A model generated the notes under the pieces. It was not told where the DNA came from, searched no databases, and saw only the letters and a list, made by a program, of their open reading frames with translations. From positions 1 to 39,116 of the forward strand of contig JAGQOW010000034.1 in NCBI GenBank assembly GCA_020427155.1: a DNA stretch of 39,116 nucleotides. Direction: 5' to 3'. This document shows, in pieces, positions 24,914-35,500 of this stretch; within the stretch, counting starts at the first letter, position 1, and every line of letters starts with the position of its first letter. This DNA comes from Planctomycetales bacterium (GTDB lineage Bacteria; Planctomycetota; Planctomycetia; Pirellulales; Lacipirellulaceae). A program made the translations under genes and the position numbers.

Positions 24914-26110
24914 TTAGCTCAACGGGTGTTTGCGTTGTCGGAGGGGCAGCGGCACACGGGCCTGGGCTAGGTGCGAGACGTAAACACTCTGAATCATTTC
25001 TTCGACCCAGCGCGCTTGTTTGCCACTGGAACGCGGTTCTCGATCTTCTTCAGCAGCTTGTAATAAGTCGAGCACTTGCTGCTGTCGACACCACAGATCG
25101 TTGTCGCGAATTGCATCCCATTCGGGAGTGCTGATTGGCAGCCATCGATTCGTCCTGGCCGGGTTGAGCACAGGCCCCTCGAACCAAACGATATCGCGGA
25201 GACTACGGCTGGCGATGATACCCTCGCTGCCGTAGATCTTGATGCTGAATCGTTCGGGGCCTCCTTGAAGGTCGCGATGCGACTCGAAGTAGCCGTGAAC
25301 CTGATTGGGGAAACCGTACATGGCTGCCACGCAGTCGCCGGCGACTGGACCGATCGGCTCGGTAGCAGGGCGGGCGTCAGAAGTTTCCATATCTCGTTCG
25401 CCTTCCTGTACCTGCGCAAAAGTCCAAAGAGGCTGACCGGCGAAGAGACACATTAGATCCAACATGTGGTAGCCGAGGACCATCAGATCTTCTCCACCGC
25501 CGCGATGGTCATCTTTGCCGTTGGCCTCGATTTTCAATAGTTCTCCAATGCGCCCGTCGGATACCATCTTCACGGCCTCGGCGATGGCCAGAGAAGCTCG
25601 ATTAGGAACTGCCACGGCAAGTTTGACGCCGTGTTGATCGCATGCAGCGATCATCCTGTCGGCTGAAGCGAGATCTGTCGATAAGGGTTTTTCGCAATAG
25701 ATGTGTTTGCCTGCTTGAGCACAGTGGATGACCATTTCTTCATGGAGTTCTGAATGTCGGGTACCGATGCTCACCACATCGATTCGCTCGTCGACAAGCA
25801 TTTTTCGGTAGTCGGAGTAGAGCTGATCGACGCCGTTCCTTTTGCCTGCATTTGCCAGTCCCTGTGGATTGTCATCGGCCAAGGCGACAAACTCGACGTT
25901 GGGGAGATTGCAGAAGACCTGATCGAGCCGGTGGCCAAAATCGCCGCGGCCTGTGGAGCCAATGGCTGCAGCACGGTAAGTCTGCTTGAGAGTTCGGGAA
26001 TTACCACCATTGGCTTGCGCTCCCACAAGCGAAACTGCACCAAGTGAGGTAATTCCAGCCAGCGACTGGCTGGCTTGTTTGAGAAACCTCCTACGACTCA
26101 GCCTGTGCAT
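24914..26110 (-). CDS. Gfo/Idh/MocA-family oxidoreductase, shorter branch
   Basis: A 398-residue oxidoreductase that appears to lead the minus-strand cluster. The Tat-like leader is LSRRRFLKQASQSLAGITSL. The nucleotide site reads AAIGSTGRGDFGHRL, less canonical than GxGxxG. Next come VSIGTRHSELHEEM, where the PDHWHA block of the paralogues is replaced, and HIYCEKPLSTDLASADRM with the EKP lysine. The C-terminal half has GPVAGDCVAAMYGFPNQVHG and KIYGSEGIIASRSLRD. It is clearly a different subfamily from the two downstream genes. ATG 26110 follows GAGGAGTTCAAC and is preferred over the frame opening at 26158. It is divergent from the aminotransferase gene, with 160 bases between the starts. Substrate unknown. 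Confidence 0.87.
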   Translation of the reverse strand: MHRLSRRRFLKQASQSLAGITSLGAVSLVGAQANGGNSRTLKQTYRAAAIGSTGRGDFGHRLDQVFCNLPNVEFVALADDNPQGLANAGKRNGVDQLYSDYRKMLVDERIDVVSIGTRHSELHEEMVIHCAQAGKHIYCEKPLSTDLASADRMIAACDQHGVKLAVAVPNRASLAIAEAVKMVSDGRIGELLKIEANGKDDHRGGGEDLMVLGYHMLDLMCLFAGQPLWTFAQVQEGERDMETSDARPATEPIGPVAGDCVAAMYGFPNQVHGYFESHRDLQGGPERFSIKIYGSEGIIASRSLRDIVWFEGPVLNPARTNRWLPISTPEWDAIRDNDLWCRQQQVLDLLQAAEEDREPRSSGKQARWVEEMIQSVYVSHLAQARVPLPLRQRKHPLS

Positions 26111-26270
26111 GTTGAACTCCTCGTAAGCAATAGTGGACGTAACGTAGCCTGAGAGCAAATAGCAAGTACAAACTGACCGGCACTAACCGTAACAGGCTGG
26201 CAGACAGTATACTCAATCTGCTGGCGGGTGTTTACTGTTTTTCATTCGATTGAAATGATAGGTGTTCAAG

Positions 26271-27398
26271 ATGCTTACAGATGAATCTCGACGGCAAGAT
26301 TTTCCTGCGCTTGACGAAATGTGCTACCTTAATACGGCTGCAGAGGGAATTCCGCCTCGCAAGGTGCTGGAAGCGCTTGTTCGGTACGGCGATGACAAGC
26401 TGCTCGGCATGGACGGACGTCAACTACATGAAGCGCAGCGAGAGGAAGCCAAACAACAGCTTGCTACGACCTATGGCCTGACGATTGATGAAGTAGGTTT
26501 TTGCAGCTGCTCGTCGGAAGCATACAATTTGGCGGCACTTGCTCTGCAATTGACCGAGAGCGACGAAGTGATCATCAATGATTTGGACTTTCCTGCAGGG
26601 GCGACTCCCTGGTTGCAGCCGAGCTGTAAGGCAAACGTGAGAGTCTGGCATGCGCGAGAGGGTGCGCTGCATATAGAAGATTTGGTTTCGCTGCTGAATT
26701 CAAAGACTCGCTTGGTCACGGCCTCGCTGGTTAGCTTCTATAACGGGTACCGCATTGAATTGCCAGCAGTAGTGGAGGCTGTACAGAAACATTCCTCGGC
26801 GCTGCTTGCGTTGGATGTTACTCAAGCTCTGGGGCGTGTGCCGCTGGATTTGGCTGGGGTCGATCTGGTGGTGAGCTCAAGTCACAAGTGGATTCTAGCC
26901 AGTCATGGGGGAGGGCTTGTAGGTGTGCCGTCGTTGGTATCGGAACGTTGGACGGTGCCAGCAGGTGGTTGGTTTAATCTATCTAACGCCTTCGAGCCAA
27001 ATCGTTTTGAGCGCACAGTCACCAAGCCAGGTGCTGCGAGTTTCTCAGTCGGGATGCCTAACTACCCGGCAATCTATGCGATCAATGCAGGATTGAATTA
27101 CATTCAGTCGGTGGGCGTTGAGGCGATTGACGAATATTGTCGGCCTTTGATGAGCTATTGCTTTGAGGAGTTAAAGAAGCTGCCAGTTGAGTTGATTACT
27201 CCGGAACGACCTGGTGGCGTCGCAGGCATCATTGCGATGCGTCATCCTGATGCCGATCGAATCTATAAAGCCTTGCACGCAGAGAACGTCCATATTATGT
27301 GTCATGCCGGTCGGTTACGAGTAGCCATTCATGGTTACAATACATTGCAGGATTTGGAGCGGTTCATTCGTGCATTGCATGCCGAGCTGAAGAATTGA
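26271..27398 (+). CDS. Class V PLP-dependent aminotransferase-like enzyme
   Basis: A 375-residue fold-type I PLP enzyme related to cysteine desulfurases and isopenicillin-N epimerases. The N-terminus has CYLNTAAEGIPPRKV. The PLP aspartate is in LALDVTQALGRVPLDL, and the Schiff-base lysine is in VVSSSHKWILASHGGG. C-terminal blocks are VGMPNYPAIYAINAGLNYI and HAGRLRVAIHGYN. There is no desulfurase active-site Cys loop of the IscS/SufS type that I can place with confidence, so sulfur transfer should not be assumed. The ATG at 26271 is preceded by AGGTG (the frame itself opens at GTG 26262). No signal peptide, so cytoplasmic. It stands alone: divergent from the oxidoreductase cluster, and 135 bases before the PSCyt1 gene. 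Confidence 0.87.
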   Translation: MLTDESRRQDFPALDEMCYLNTAAEGIPPRKVLEALVRYGDDKLLGMDGRQLHEAQREEAKQQLATTYGLTIDEVGFCSCSSEAYNLAALALQLTESDEVIINDLDFPAGATPWLQPSCKANVRVWHAREGALHIEDLVSLLNSKTRLVTASLVSFYNGYRIELPAVVEAVQKHSSALLALDVTQALGRVPLDLAGVDLVVSSSHKWILASHGGGLVGVPSLVSERWTVPAGGWFNLSNAFEPNRFERTVTKPGAASFSVGMPNYPAIYAINAGLNYIQSVGVEAIDEYCRPLMSYCFEELKKLPVELITPERPGGVAGIIAMRHPDADRIYKALHAENVHIMCHAGRLRVAIHGYNTLQDLERFIRALHAELKN

Positions 27399-27475
27399 CT
27401 TCTACGGGACTGCTCTGGTGCCCAAGGGGTAGCGGCAAATCTTGCGTTTTGGGCGTTGATCAATTAGATTCTTGT

Positions 27476-27489
27476 TAGGGCACGCCCTA
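27476..27489. repeat. Short palindrome upstream of the PSCyt1-PSD1 operon
   Basis: TAGGGCACGCCCTA forms a 5-6 bp inverted repeat about 45 bases before the ATG at 27534. Slightly upstream, GCCCAA (from about 27420) faces TTGGGC (near 27450). These could be an end-of-gene hairpin for the aminotransferase or an operator; neither has a T-run. Confidence 0.3.
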
Positions 27490-27533
27490 CTCAGAATTGG
27501 TCTTTCCGTGCGTTTTTCTAGCAGCTGAGCGCT

Positions 27534-29993
27534 ATGTGCATGCGTCGCGTGGTTTCGATTTGCTCTCTGTTGGCGATTGCGTCAATCCTTTGGATTGACC
27601 AGTGTGTGGCAATCGAGCCGGAGCAGGACGGTATCGTCTTCTTTGAAACGAAGATACGACCGCTCCTCGCGCAGCATTGCTACGAATGTCATGGAGCAGG
27701 CGAACAAGAGGGCGAACTTCGGCTAGACAGATACGGAGATGTAATTCGTGGCGGCAAGAGTGGTTCTGCTGTAGTTCCCGGCAAAGCAGATGCGAGCCTG
27801 TTGATTACGGCAGTAAAGTACACCGACAACGACTTGCAGATGCCGCCCGATGACAAGCTGGACAAGACTCAGATTGCAGACTTGATTAGCTGGGTCAATA
27901 TGGGCGCTCCACACCCCGATGCCGGGGAGGAGCGTAAGATGGGCGTGCAGTCAAACCGACCGATGCCTTTCGACCAGGTAGCACTCGAGCACTGGGCTTT
28001 TCAGCCGCCTCGAGAGCCAGCGTTGCCTGCGGTGCAGAATTCGGCTTGGCCTCATTCGCCGATAGATGTTTTTCTATTGCATCGGCTGGAGTCCGCAGGA
28101 ATTAGACCGGCTAAAGCTGTTGATCGTCGGACGTTGATTCGCCGGGCCACTTTCGATCTTATTGGTTTGCCGCCAACAATTGAGGAAGTCGACGCATTTC
28201 TATCAGATCAAGCCCCGGGGGCGTTCGAGCGGGTAGTTGATCGGCTCTTGGCTTCGCCTCACTACGGCGAGCGCTGGGGAAGGCATTGGCTTGATGTGGC
28301 ACGGTATGCCGACTCGAACGGCTTAGACGAAAATGCTGCTCATGCCAATGCTTGGCGATATCGAGACTACGTGATTCATTCATTCAATGAAGACAAGCCT
28401 TACGACGAGTTTGTCAGAGAGCAATTGGCAGGAGATTTGCTGGCTAGTGAAGACCCGCACGTTCGTAATGAGCGGCTTGTGGCTACCGGCTTCTTGTCGC
28501 TTGGCCCCAAGGTGTTGGCCGAGCCCGACAAGACGAAGATGGAAATGGACATAATCGACGAGCAGATCGATACGATCGGCAAGGCGTTTTTGGGGCTTGC
28601 TCTTGGCTGTGCGAGATGTCACGACCACAAGTTCGATCCGATCACAACCAGAGACTATTATGCCCTGGCCGGCATATTCAAGAGTACTCACACGATGGAT
28701 TCGTTTGAGACAATTGCTCGTTGGCACGAGCATGAATTGTTTGACGAGAAGTTTGAGCAGGAGAAAGCCACGCATGAAGCACAGCTGGCAGCCAGGCAAG
28801 GCGAGTTGGATGAGCTAATCGCTGAGGCGACTGCCTCTTTGCAAGAACAATTGGGGGCAAGTGCAGCACTGCCTGCGAAGCCTGAGGAATCGTTTCCCGA
28901 GGAGACTCGCGAGAAGCTTAAGGCATCGAGAGAAGCGATTGCCAGACTGACAAAGGAACCACCCCGGGCGCCAACCGCCATGGGCGTCCAGGAGAATGCG
29001 GCTTGCGATCTTGCGATACATATTCGGGGTAGTCATCTGACGCTTGGCGAAATCGTTCCCCGGGGTCTACCAGCAGCATTAGTTTCGGCAGCTAGCGTGA
29101 GTATTCCTGCTGACGCGAGTGGTCGATTGGCTTTAGCTGAGTGGATAGCTTCGCAGGAAAACTCGCTGACCGCGCGAGTGTTGGTTAACCGTGTGTGGCG
29201 ATGGCACTTTGGTCGTGGATTGGTGGAGACAACGGATAACTTTGGTCTAAAGGGAACATTGCCTTCGCATCCCGAATTGCTTGATTGGCTCGCTCACACA
29301 TTTGTCAGTGATGGCTGGTCCATCAAACGGTTGCACCGTCGGATAATGCTTAGTGCTGCGTATCAATTGAGTAGCGACTACGATGCCGAATCTGCCGAGC
29401 TGGATCCTCGAAACGAGTTGCTCTGGCGATCAAATATTCGCCGCCTGGAGGCAGAGGAATTGCGAGATACCGTGCTGGCGATTACCGGGCAGCTCGATAC
29501 GACGATGGCTGGACCTGCTATTGAGATCGAGAATTACACGTTGGTATTCAATCACACATCGATGGATGAGACGAAATATGACAGCCCGCGCCGTAGCGTT
29601 TATTTGCCTGTGATTCGAAATCACCTGCACGACAGCTTTACACTATTTGACTATACCGACGCCAGCTTGCCAAATGGGAATCGAAGCACTAGTACCGTTG
29701 CTTCCCAGGCGCTGTATTTAATGAATAGCGATTTCCTGGCAGCAATCGCGGGGAAGCTTGCCGATCGCATGTTCTCAGTAGGGCTTGCCAGCGAAGCGGA
29801 TCGGGTGGATTGGCTTTACCAGACAGCACTGTGCCGGCCAGCAAAGGAAGGCGAGATTATTCGCGCTCTAGAGTTCCTCGAGCGATTTGACAGAGTTGCG
29901 GATGGTGAGGGGCAGGCAGCACAGCGGCACACTGCCTGGCAGCTGTTTTGCCAGGCGCTGGTGATTTCGAACGAGTTTGTCTATGTGCGTTGA
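27534..29993 (+). CDS. PSCyt1-PSCyt2-PSD1 (DUF1549/DUF1553) secreted cytochrome-type protein
   Basis: An 819-residue planctomycete-type protein. A Sec signal peptide (about 1-27) is followed by a PSCyt1 cytochrome domain with HCYECH (C49, C52, H53). DUF1549 starts around 170 ([53 protein letters not shown]). A second CxxCH-like motif CARCH is near residue 362, followed by [13 protein letters not shown] Glu/Ala-rich coiled coil spans about 400-450, and the C-terminal DUF1553 has [17 protein letters not shown] and HPELLDWLA. The set is a c-type cytochrome plus domains of unknown function, expected outside the cytoplasmic membrane and dependent on CcsBA. ATGs at 27534 and 27540 are alternative starts. 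It heads a closely spaced run with DUF1501 (13 bases), amidohydrolase_2 and IcmF. Confidence 0.93.
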   Translation: MCMRRVVSICSLLAIASILWIDQCVAIEPEQDGIVFFETKIRPLLAQHCYECHGAGEQEGELRLDRYGDVIRGGKSGSAVVPGKADASLLITAVKYTDNDLQMPPDDKLDKTQIADLISWVNMGAPHPDAGEERKMGVQSNRPMPFDQVALEHWAFQPPREPALPAVQNSAWPHSPIDVFLLHRLESAGIRPAKAVDRRTLIRRATFDLIGLPPTIEEVDAFLSDQAPGAFERVVDRLLASPHYGERWGRHWLDVARYADSNGLDENAAHANAWRYRDYVIHSFNEDKPYDEFVREQLAGDLLASEDPHVRNERLVATGFLSLGPKVLAEPDKTKMEMDIIDEQIDTIGKAFLGLALGCARCHDHKFDPITTRDYYALAGIFKSTHTMDSFETIARWHEHELFDEKFEQEKATHEAQLAARQGELDELIAEATASLQEQLGASAALPAKPEESFPEETREKLKASREAIARLTKEPPRAPTAMGVQENAACDLAIHIRGSHLTLGEIVPRGLPAALVSAASVSIPADASGRLALAEWIASQENSLTARVLVNRVWRWHFGRGLVETTDNFGLKGTLPSHPELLDWLAHTFVSDGWSIKRLHRRIMLSAAYQLSSDYDAESAELDPRNELLWRSNIRRLEAEELRDTVLAITGQLDTTMAGPAIEIENYTLVFNHTSMDETKYDSPRRSVYLPVIRNHLHDSFTLFDYTDASLPNGNRSTSTVASQALYLMNSDFLAAIAGKLADRMFSVGLASEADRVDWLYQTALCRPAKEGEIIRALEFLERFDRVADGEGQAAQRHTAWQLFCQALVISNEFVYVR

Positions 29994-30006
29994 TTGGTGA
30001 GAACCT

Positions 30007-31446
30007 ATGGTGAGTGCGTTTGCGATGTGGCGCAATAAGAAACTTGCGGATCAGGCACTCATTTCGCGCCGACGCATGTTGCGCGAGAGTGCGTTGGGCT
30101 TTGGTTCCTTGGCCGCGGCATCAATGCTAGTTGAAGCATCCTTTGGCTCAGGAGGGCAGGTGCTCGTCTCGCCTCATTTTGCGCCGCGTGCGAGACGCGT
30201 GATTTTCCTGTTCATGAAAGGCGGACCGTCGCACATGGATACCTTCGAGCCCAAGCCAATGCTCGACCGTGATGATGGAAAACCGCTGCCATTCGACAAG
30301 CCGCGCGTGCAATTTGCCCCGACAGGCAATCTGTTACGTTCTCCCTGGAAGTTTCGCAATTACGGAGAGAGCGGTTCTGCAGTAAGCGATTTATTTCCCC
30401 ATGTCGGGCAGTGCGTAGATGACATTTGCTTTCTACATGGAGTGCATGGAACCAATGCTGCACATGGCGGTGCGTTACTAAAACTTCATACGGGGAGCGA
30501 CACTTTTGTACGACCTAGTATGGGGTCTTGGGTAAGTTATGGCTTGGGAACAGAGAACAAGAATCTGCCATCTTTTATCACGATTTGTCCTACGCTTGCC
30601 CACGGAGGTGTAAAAAACTGGGGCAGTGCCTTCTTGCCTGCCTCGACCCAGGGAACCCCTTTAGGGGTAGCGAGTCGCCCTTCTACCGAGGCGACAATGA
30701 AGTATGTCCAGAACAACAATGCGTTGAGCGATGTTCAGCGCTCTCAACTAGATTTGTTGAGCGAGATGAATCGCGAATTCAACGGGGCCATGGGGCCACA
30801 CGATGAGCTTGAAGCGAGGCTTAAGTCTTTCGAACTTGCGTATCGCATGCAGAGCGAAATGCCTGAAGCGCAGGACTTGACGCGAGAGACGACAGCTACC
30901 AAAGCTCTGTATGGCATGAATGATGCAAAGACGGAAGATTTTGGTCGACAATGCCTGCTGGCTCGCAGATTTGCCGAGCGAGGAGTTCGGTTTATTCAAG
31001 TCACCCATAGCAATACCGATGTGCAGTGGGATCAACATTCCAAGCTCAAGGAAGGGCATGAGCAAAATGCCCTGGAAGTTGACAAGCCAATAGCTGGGTT
31101 GTTGAGGGATCTGAAATCACGAGGTTTGCTGGATGACACCTTAGTGCTTTGGGCAGGCGAGTTTGGGCGCACGCCGACGGCGCAAGGCACGGATGGTCGC
31201 GACCACAATCCGTACGGCTTTACCGTTTGGATGGCGGGGGGTGGGGTGCGTGGCGGGTATCATCATGGCTCGACCGACGAGTACGGGTTTTACGCTAAGA
31301 CAGGCAAAGTGCATGTCCATGATCTTCACGCGACTCTGTTGCATTTGCTGGGCCTTGACCATGAACGGCTGACCTATCGCTACAGCGGCCGAGACTTCCG
31401 GTTGACCGATGTGGGCGGTCAGTTGGTCCCAGAGATTCTCGCTTAG
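30007..31446 (+). CDS. DUF1501-family protein with a Tat-type signal
   Basis: A 479-residue DUF1501 protein, a sulfatase/phosphatase-fold relative nearly always paired with PSD1 proteins in planctomycetes. The leader contains SRRRMLRESALGFGSLAAAS, twin-arginine-like. Conserved blocks are VIFLFMKGGPSHMDTFEPKP, HGGALLKLHTGSDTF, LWAGEFGRTPTAQG and GRDHNPYGFTVWMAGG; the acidic and histidine residues in the last two may bind metal. Function of the pair is not established. The start at 30007 follows GGTGAGAACCT and lies 13 bases after the PSD1 stop, so translation is probably linked. The next gene starts 50 bases downstream. Confidence 0.93.
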   Translation: MVSAFAMWRNKKLADQALISRRRMLRESALGFGSLAAASMLVEASFGSGGQVLVSPHFAPRARRVIFLFMKGGPSHMDTFEPKPMLDRDDGKPLPFDKPRVQFAPTGNLLRSPWKFRNYGESGSAVSDLFPHVGQCVDDICFLHGVHGTNAAHGGALLKLHTGSDTFVRPSMGSWVSYGLGTENKNLPSFITICPTLAHGGVKNWGSAFLPASTQGTPLGVASRPSTEATMKYVQNNNALSDVQRSQLDLLSEMNREFNGAMGPHDELEARLKSFELAYRMQSEMPEAQDLTRETTATKALYGMNDAKTEDFGRQCLLARRFAERGVRFIQVTHSNTDVQWDQHSKLKEGHEQNALEVDKPIAGLLRDLKSRGLLDDTLVLWAGEFGRTPTAQGTDGRDHNPYGFTVWMAGGGVRGGYHHGSTDEYGFYAKTGKVHVHDLHATLLHLLGLDHERLTYRYSGRDFRLTDVGGQLVPEILA

Positions 31447-31496
31447 AGCCATTTCATTGCTTTACTTCGTTCCATCGCGTTTTATAGGTGATCGTC

Positions 31497-32501
31497 ATGA
31501 ATCCAGGGATTGAGCCACATCGCCAAAAGAAGACTCAACAGACTCGCCGGCATTGGATGGCAAGTGCGGCTGGTGCAGGCGCTTTGGCTCTTGCCAGTTC
31601 TAGTTTGGCGCCGCTTACAACTAAAGCGGCGCCTGAAGTGAAAGACTTGGAGGTAGGGACGGTGAACGACTATCCGTGGATTGACGCCCACAGCCATATC
31701 TGGACGCACGACATAGAAAAGTACCCTTTGGCCAACGATTTTACGGTCAAGAGTCTCTCGCCTTTGTTCACCGAAAAGGAACTCCTTGCCGTAGCCCATT
31801 CCAATGGAGTGGGGCGCGTAGTGTTGATACATCATCATCCATTTCATGGTTGGGACAACTCTTACCTGATTGACGTGACCGCCAAGTATCCAGAGACGTT
31901 TCGCGTGGTCGGAATCGTCGACAATCTGGCGGACAATCCGTGGAGTAAGATGCGGGCAATGCTCAAGCAGCATGTCACAGGATTTCGAGTGACTTCCGAT
32001 ATTCACAAAGAACAGTGGCTCGCTGGCGGGATGGATGAGATGTGGAAGACAGCCGCCGACACAGGGCAGAACATCTGCTGCCTAATCAATCCGCATGAAA
32101 TACCTCAAATCGACGCCATGTGTAAACGGCTGCCTGATACGCCGGTTGTCATCGATCACTTTGCACGAGTGGGAGTCGACGGCGAAATCCGCGATGCGGA
32201 CGTCGAGGCCCTTTGCGGGCTGGCCAGATACCCACGCACATCGCTGAAGATTTCAGCCTACTACGCGTTGGGAAAGAAGAAGCCGCCTTACCTGGACTTG
32301 GTGCCAATGATTCGCCGAGTATTCGATGCCTACGGACCTGAGCGATTGATGTGGGCCAGCGATTCGCCCTATCAGTTGGGCGGGGACAATACTTATGAAG
32401 CTTCGATCGCGTTGGTGCGAGATCATCTTGACTTTCTCTCCGAGGAAGATCGTCAATGGCTGCTGCGCAAAACGGCTGAGCGGGTTTTCTTCTATGCTTA
32501 G
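31497..32501 (+). CDS. Amidohydrolase_2-family metal-dependent hydrolase, Tat-type leader
   Basis: A 334-residue TIM-barrel hydrolase. The leader TRRHWMASAAGAGALALAS looks like a Tat signal. Metal motifs include WIDAHSHIWTHD (the HxH site), VVIDHFARVG and MWASDSPYQLGGDN with the barrel aspartate. Families with this pattern include lactonases and decarboxylases of the ACMSD type; sugar-lactone hydrolysis would suit the surrounding carbohydrate genes, but the substrate cannot be determined. The frame opens at GTG 31488, but ATG 31497 is preferred because AGGTGATC lies seven bases upstream. It follows DUF1501 by 50 bases and precedes IcmF by 14 bases, so it belongs to the same run. Predicted export separates it from the cytoplasmic IcmF. 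Confidence 0.9.
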   Translation: MNPGIEPHRQKKTQQTRRHWMASAAGAGALALASSSLAPLTTKAAPEVKDLEVGTVNDYPWIDAHSHIWTHDIEKYPLANDFTVKSLSPLFTEKELLAVAHSNGVGRVVLIHHHPFHGWDNSYLIDVTAKYPETFRVVGIVDNLADNPWSKMRAMLKQHVTGFRVTSDIHKEQWLAGGMDEMWKTAADTGQNICCLINPHEIPQIDAMCKRLPDTPVVIDHFARVGVDGEIRDADVEALCGLARYPRTSLKISAYYALGKKKPPYLDLVPMIRRVFDAYGPERLMWASDSPYQLGGDNTYEASIALVRDHLDFLSEEDRQWLLRKTAERVFFYA

Positions 32502-32515
32502 AGCGACGCAGTAGA

Positions 32516-35500
32516 ATGGAAATGAGCCTTCCTGACCCAGCGTATGTTGCGCCAGGCCCGCAATTGAGAATGCAACAGCAAATACGCTTTGTGACTGCCG
32601 CGAGTTTATTTGATGGGCACGATGCGTCGATCAACATCATTCGTCGTTTGTTGCAGGATGCTGGTGTCGAAGTCATTCACCTGGGGCACAATCGATCGGT
32701 TGACGAGATTGTAACGTCAGCTTTGCAGGAGGATGTGCATGCGATAGCAGTGAGCTCTTATCAAGGAGGACATGTCGAGTTTTTCAAATACTTGATCGAC
32801 ATGTTGCGTGAGCGCGATGGCAAGGATATCAAGATTTTTGGTGGTGGCGGCGGCGTGATCGTCGATGCTGAAATTGAGGAGTTGCACGCCTACGGGATGA
32901 CTCGCATCTATACGCCGGCAGATGGCCAAAAAATGGGCCTGAAAGGCATGATTGACGACATGCTGGTCCGGATCAAGGCTGATTTGACTGCTGAAATCGC
33001 TATTGGCGGCGAGACAACGCCAAGCGGCGACTGGCGTGCTTTGGCCCGTTGGATAACGACTCTAGAGCCTCATTCTGCTAACGAAGAAGAGGCGGCAGGG
33101 GTAATTGCGGCGGCAGAAAAGTGCGTCAAAGCGCCTGTCTTAGGAATAACGGGTACAGGCGGTTCGGGAAAATCGTCGCTTACCGACGAGTTACTCAGGC
33201 GATTTCAACTCGATCACGACGATCGGCTGCGGATTGCCGTGTTGGCGATCGATCCTTCGCGCCGCCGAACAGGAGGGGCTTTGCTCGGCGATCGGATTCG
33301 CATGAACGCGATTCACCGCAGCACAATTTACATGCGCTCTCTTGCGACTCGCGGGACCGACGGAGCGATTCCTGCTGCATTGAGGCAGATTATAGCAGCC
33401 TGCCAACTAGCTCTTTTCGATCTCATTATTGTCGAGACCCCTGGCATAGGCCAAGGAGACGCAGGAATTGTGCCCTATGTGGATGCGTCGCTTTATGTGA
33501 TGACTCCTGAATACGGTGCGGCGAGCCAATTGGAAAAGATCGATATGCTCGACTTTGCCGACCTAGTCGCGATCAACAAGTTTGACCGCAAAGGCGGCGA
33601 GGATGCCCTGCGTGATGTGGCGAAGCAAATGCAGCGCAACCGCCAAGCGTTCGACCTCTTGCCAACGGCGATGCCTGTCTTTGGCACGATTGCCTCGCAT
33701 TTCAACGACGAAGGAGTCACGGCACTGTACCATGCAGTGTGCGCAATCCTGCAGCCAAAAGGACTGCCAAATAGCGGTCACAGAGTTGTACCAGTGATAG
33801 GAACTTGTTCGCCGAGTCGGACGAGCATTATCCCCTCCCAACGGATTGGGTACTTGGCGGAGATTTCTGAGACGGTGCGCGAGTATAAGGCATTAGCACG
33901 GAGCCAAGCAAACTATGCCCGTCAACGACAACAACTCCAAGCGACGCGTCGTATGCTGGAAGAAGCGGGGAGTGACATCGTAGCCATCGATGAGTTGATC
34001 AAGCAGCGCGATTCGCAACTTAGTGCAGAATCCAAGGCACTTCTGGACGATTGGCCTCGGCTTAAGGAAAGTTATACGGGCAATGAACTGGTGACTACTG
34101 TACGAGATCGCGAGGTTTGCACGCAATTCAAATACAAAACGCTTGCGGGCACTCTGCTATCCAAGGTGGCGTTGCCGAATTATCAGGACGACGGAGGACT
34201 GCTGGCCTGGTTATTACTCGAGAATCTTCCCGGCCGTTTTCCATATACTGCCGGTGTGTTTCCCTTCAAGAGAGAAGGAGAAGATCCGACACGAATGTTC
34301 GCAGGTGAAGGAGACGCAATGCGGACGAATCGTCGATTCAAGCAACTCAGTGCGCATGCCGACGCCAAGCGACTATCCACGGCATTCGACTCGGTGACTC
34401 TGTACGGCTTTGACCCCGCTCGTCGTCCAGACATATATGGAAAGGTGGGCAATTCAGGAGTTTCAGTTGCGACACTCGACGACATGCGAACTTTGTTTGA
34501 TGGATTCGATCTCTGCGATCCTCAGACATCGGTTTCGATGACGATCAATGGGCCGGCGCCAACGATCTTAGCAATGTTTTTGAATGTTGCGATAGAGCAA
34601 CAGATTGCCCGCTTCGAGAAGTCGAACGAAAGAGTGGCAAATCCTGGAGAACGGAAAGATATTGAGTCGGCCGCCCTGAAATGCGTACGTGGTACGGTAC
34701 AGGCAGACATACTCAAGGAGGATCAAGGTCAGAACACATGCATTTTTTCGACCGAGTTTTCTCTCAAAGCGATGGGAGATATTCAAGAGTACTTCGTCGA
34801 ACGCGAGATTCAGAATTTCTACTCGGTATCAATTTCGGGTTATCACATTGCCGAGGCAGGGGCAAATCCAATTACACAGTTGGCTCTGACGCTGGCGAAC
34901 GGTTTTACTTATGTCGAAGCTTACTTGTCGCGAGGGATGAAGGTCGATGAGTTTGCTCCCAACCTATCGTTCTTCTTTTCCAGCGGGATGGATCCTGAGT
35001 ACACGGTGATGGGGCGCGTGGCTCGTCGCATTTGGGCAGTTGCGATGCGCGACAAGTATGGGGCGAATGAGCGTAGTCAAAAGCTGAAATACCATATTCA
35101 GACTTCTGGCCGTTCATTGCATGCACAAGAGATGAGTTTCAACGATATCCGAACGACGTTGCAAGCTCTCGTTGCAATCTACGACAACTGTAATAGTCTC
35201 CATACCAATGCGTACGACGAGGCAGTGACGACTCCTACTGACGAATCGGTACGGCGTGCTCTTGCAATCCAACTGATCATCAACCGCGAGTGGGGTTTGT
35301 CAAAGAATGAGAACCCGAACCAGGGAGCATTCATTCTTGACGAATTGACAGAACTTGTGGAGGAGGCGGTGCTAGACGAGTTTATTAGGTTGGCAGAGCG
35401 TGGCGGTGTGCTGGGGGCCATGGAAACGGGGTATCAGCGCGGTAAGATTCAGGACGAGTCACTGTACTACGAGCAGAAGAAGCACGACGGATTGCTACCG

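Noticed and set aside
26271..27398. Cysteine desulfurase (IscS/SufS) call
   Set aside because: The PLP core fits class V aminotransferases, but the catalytic cysteine loop and Fe-S neighbours are not seen.
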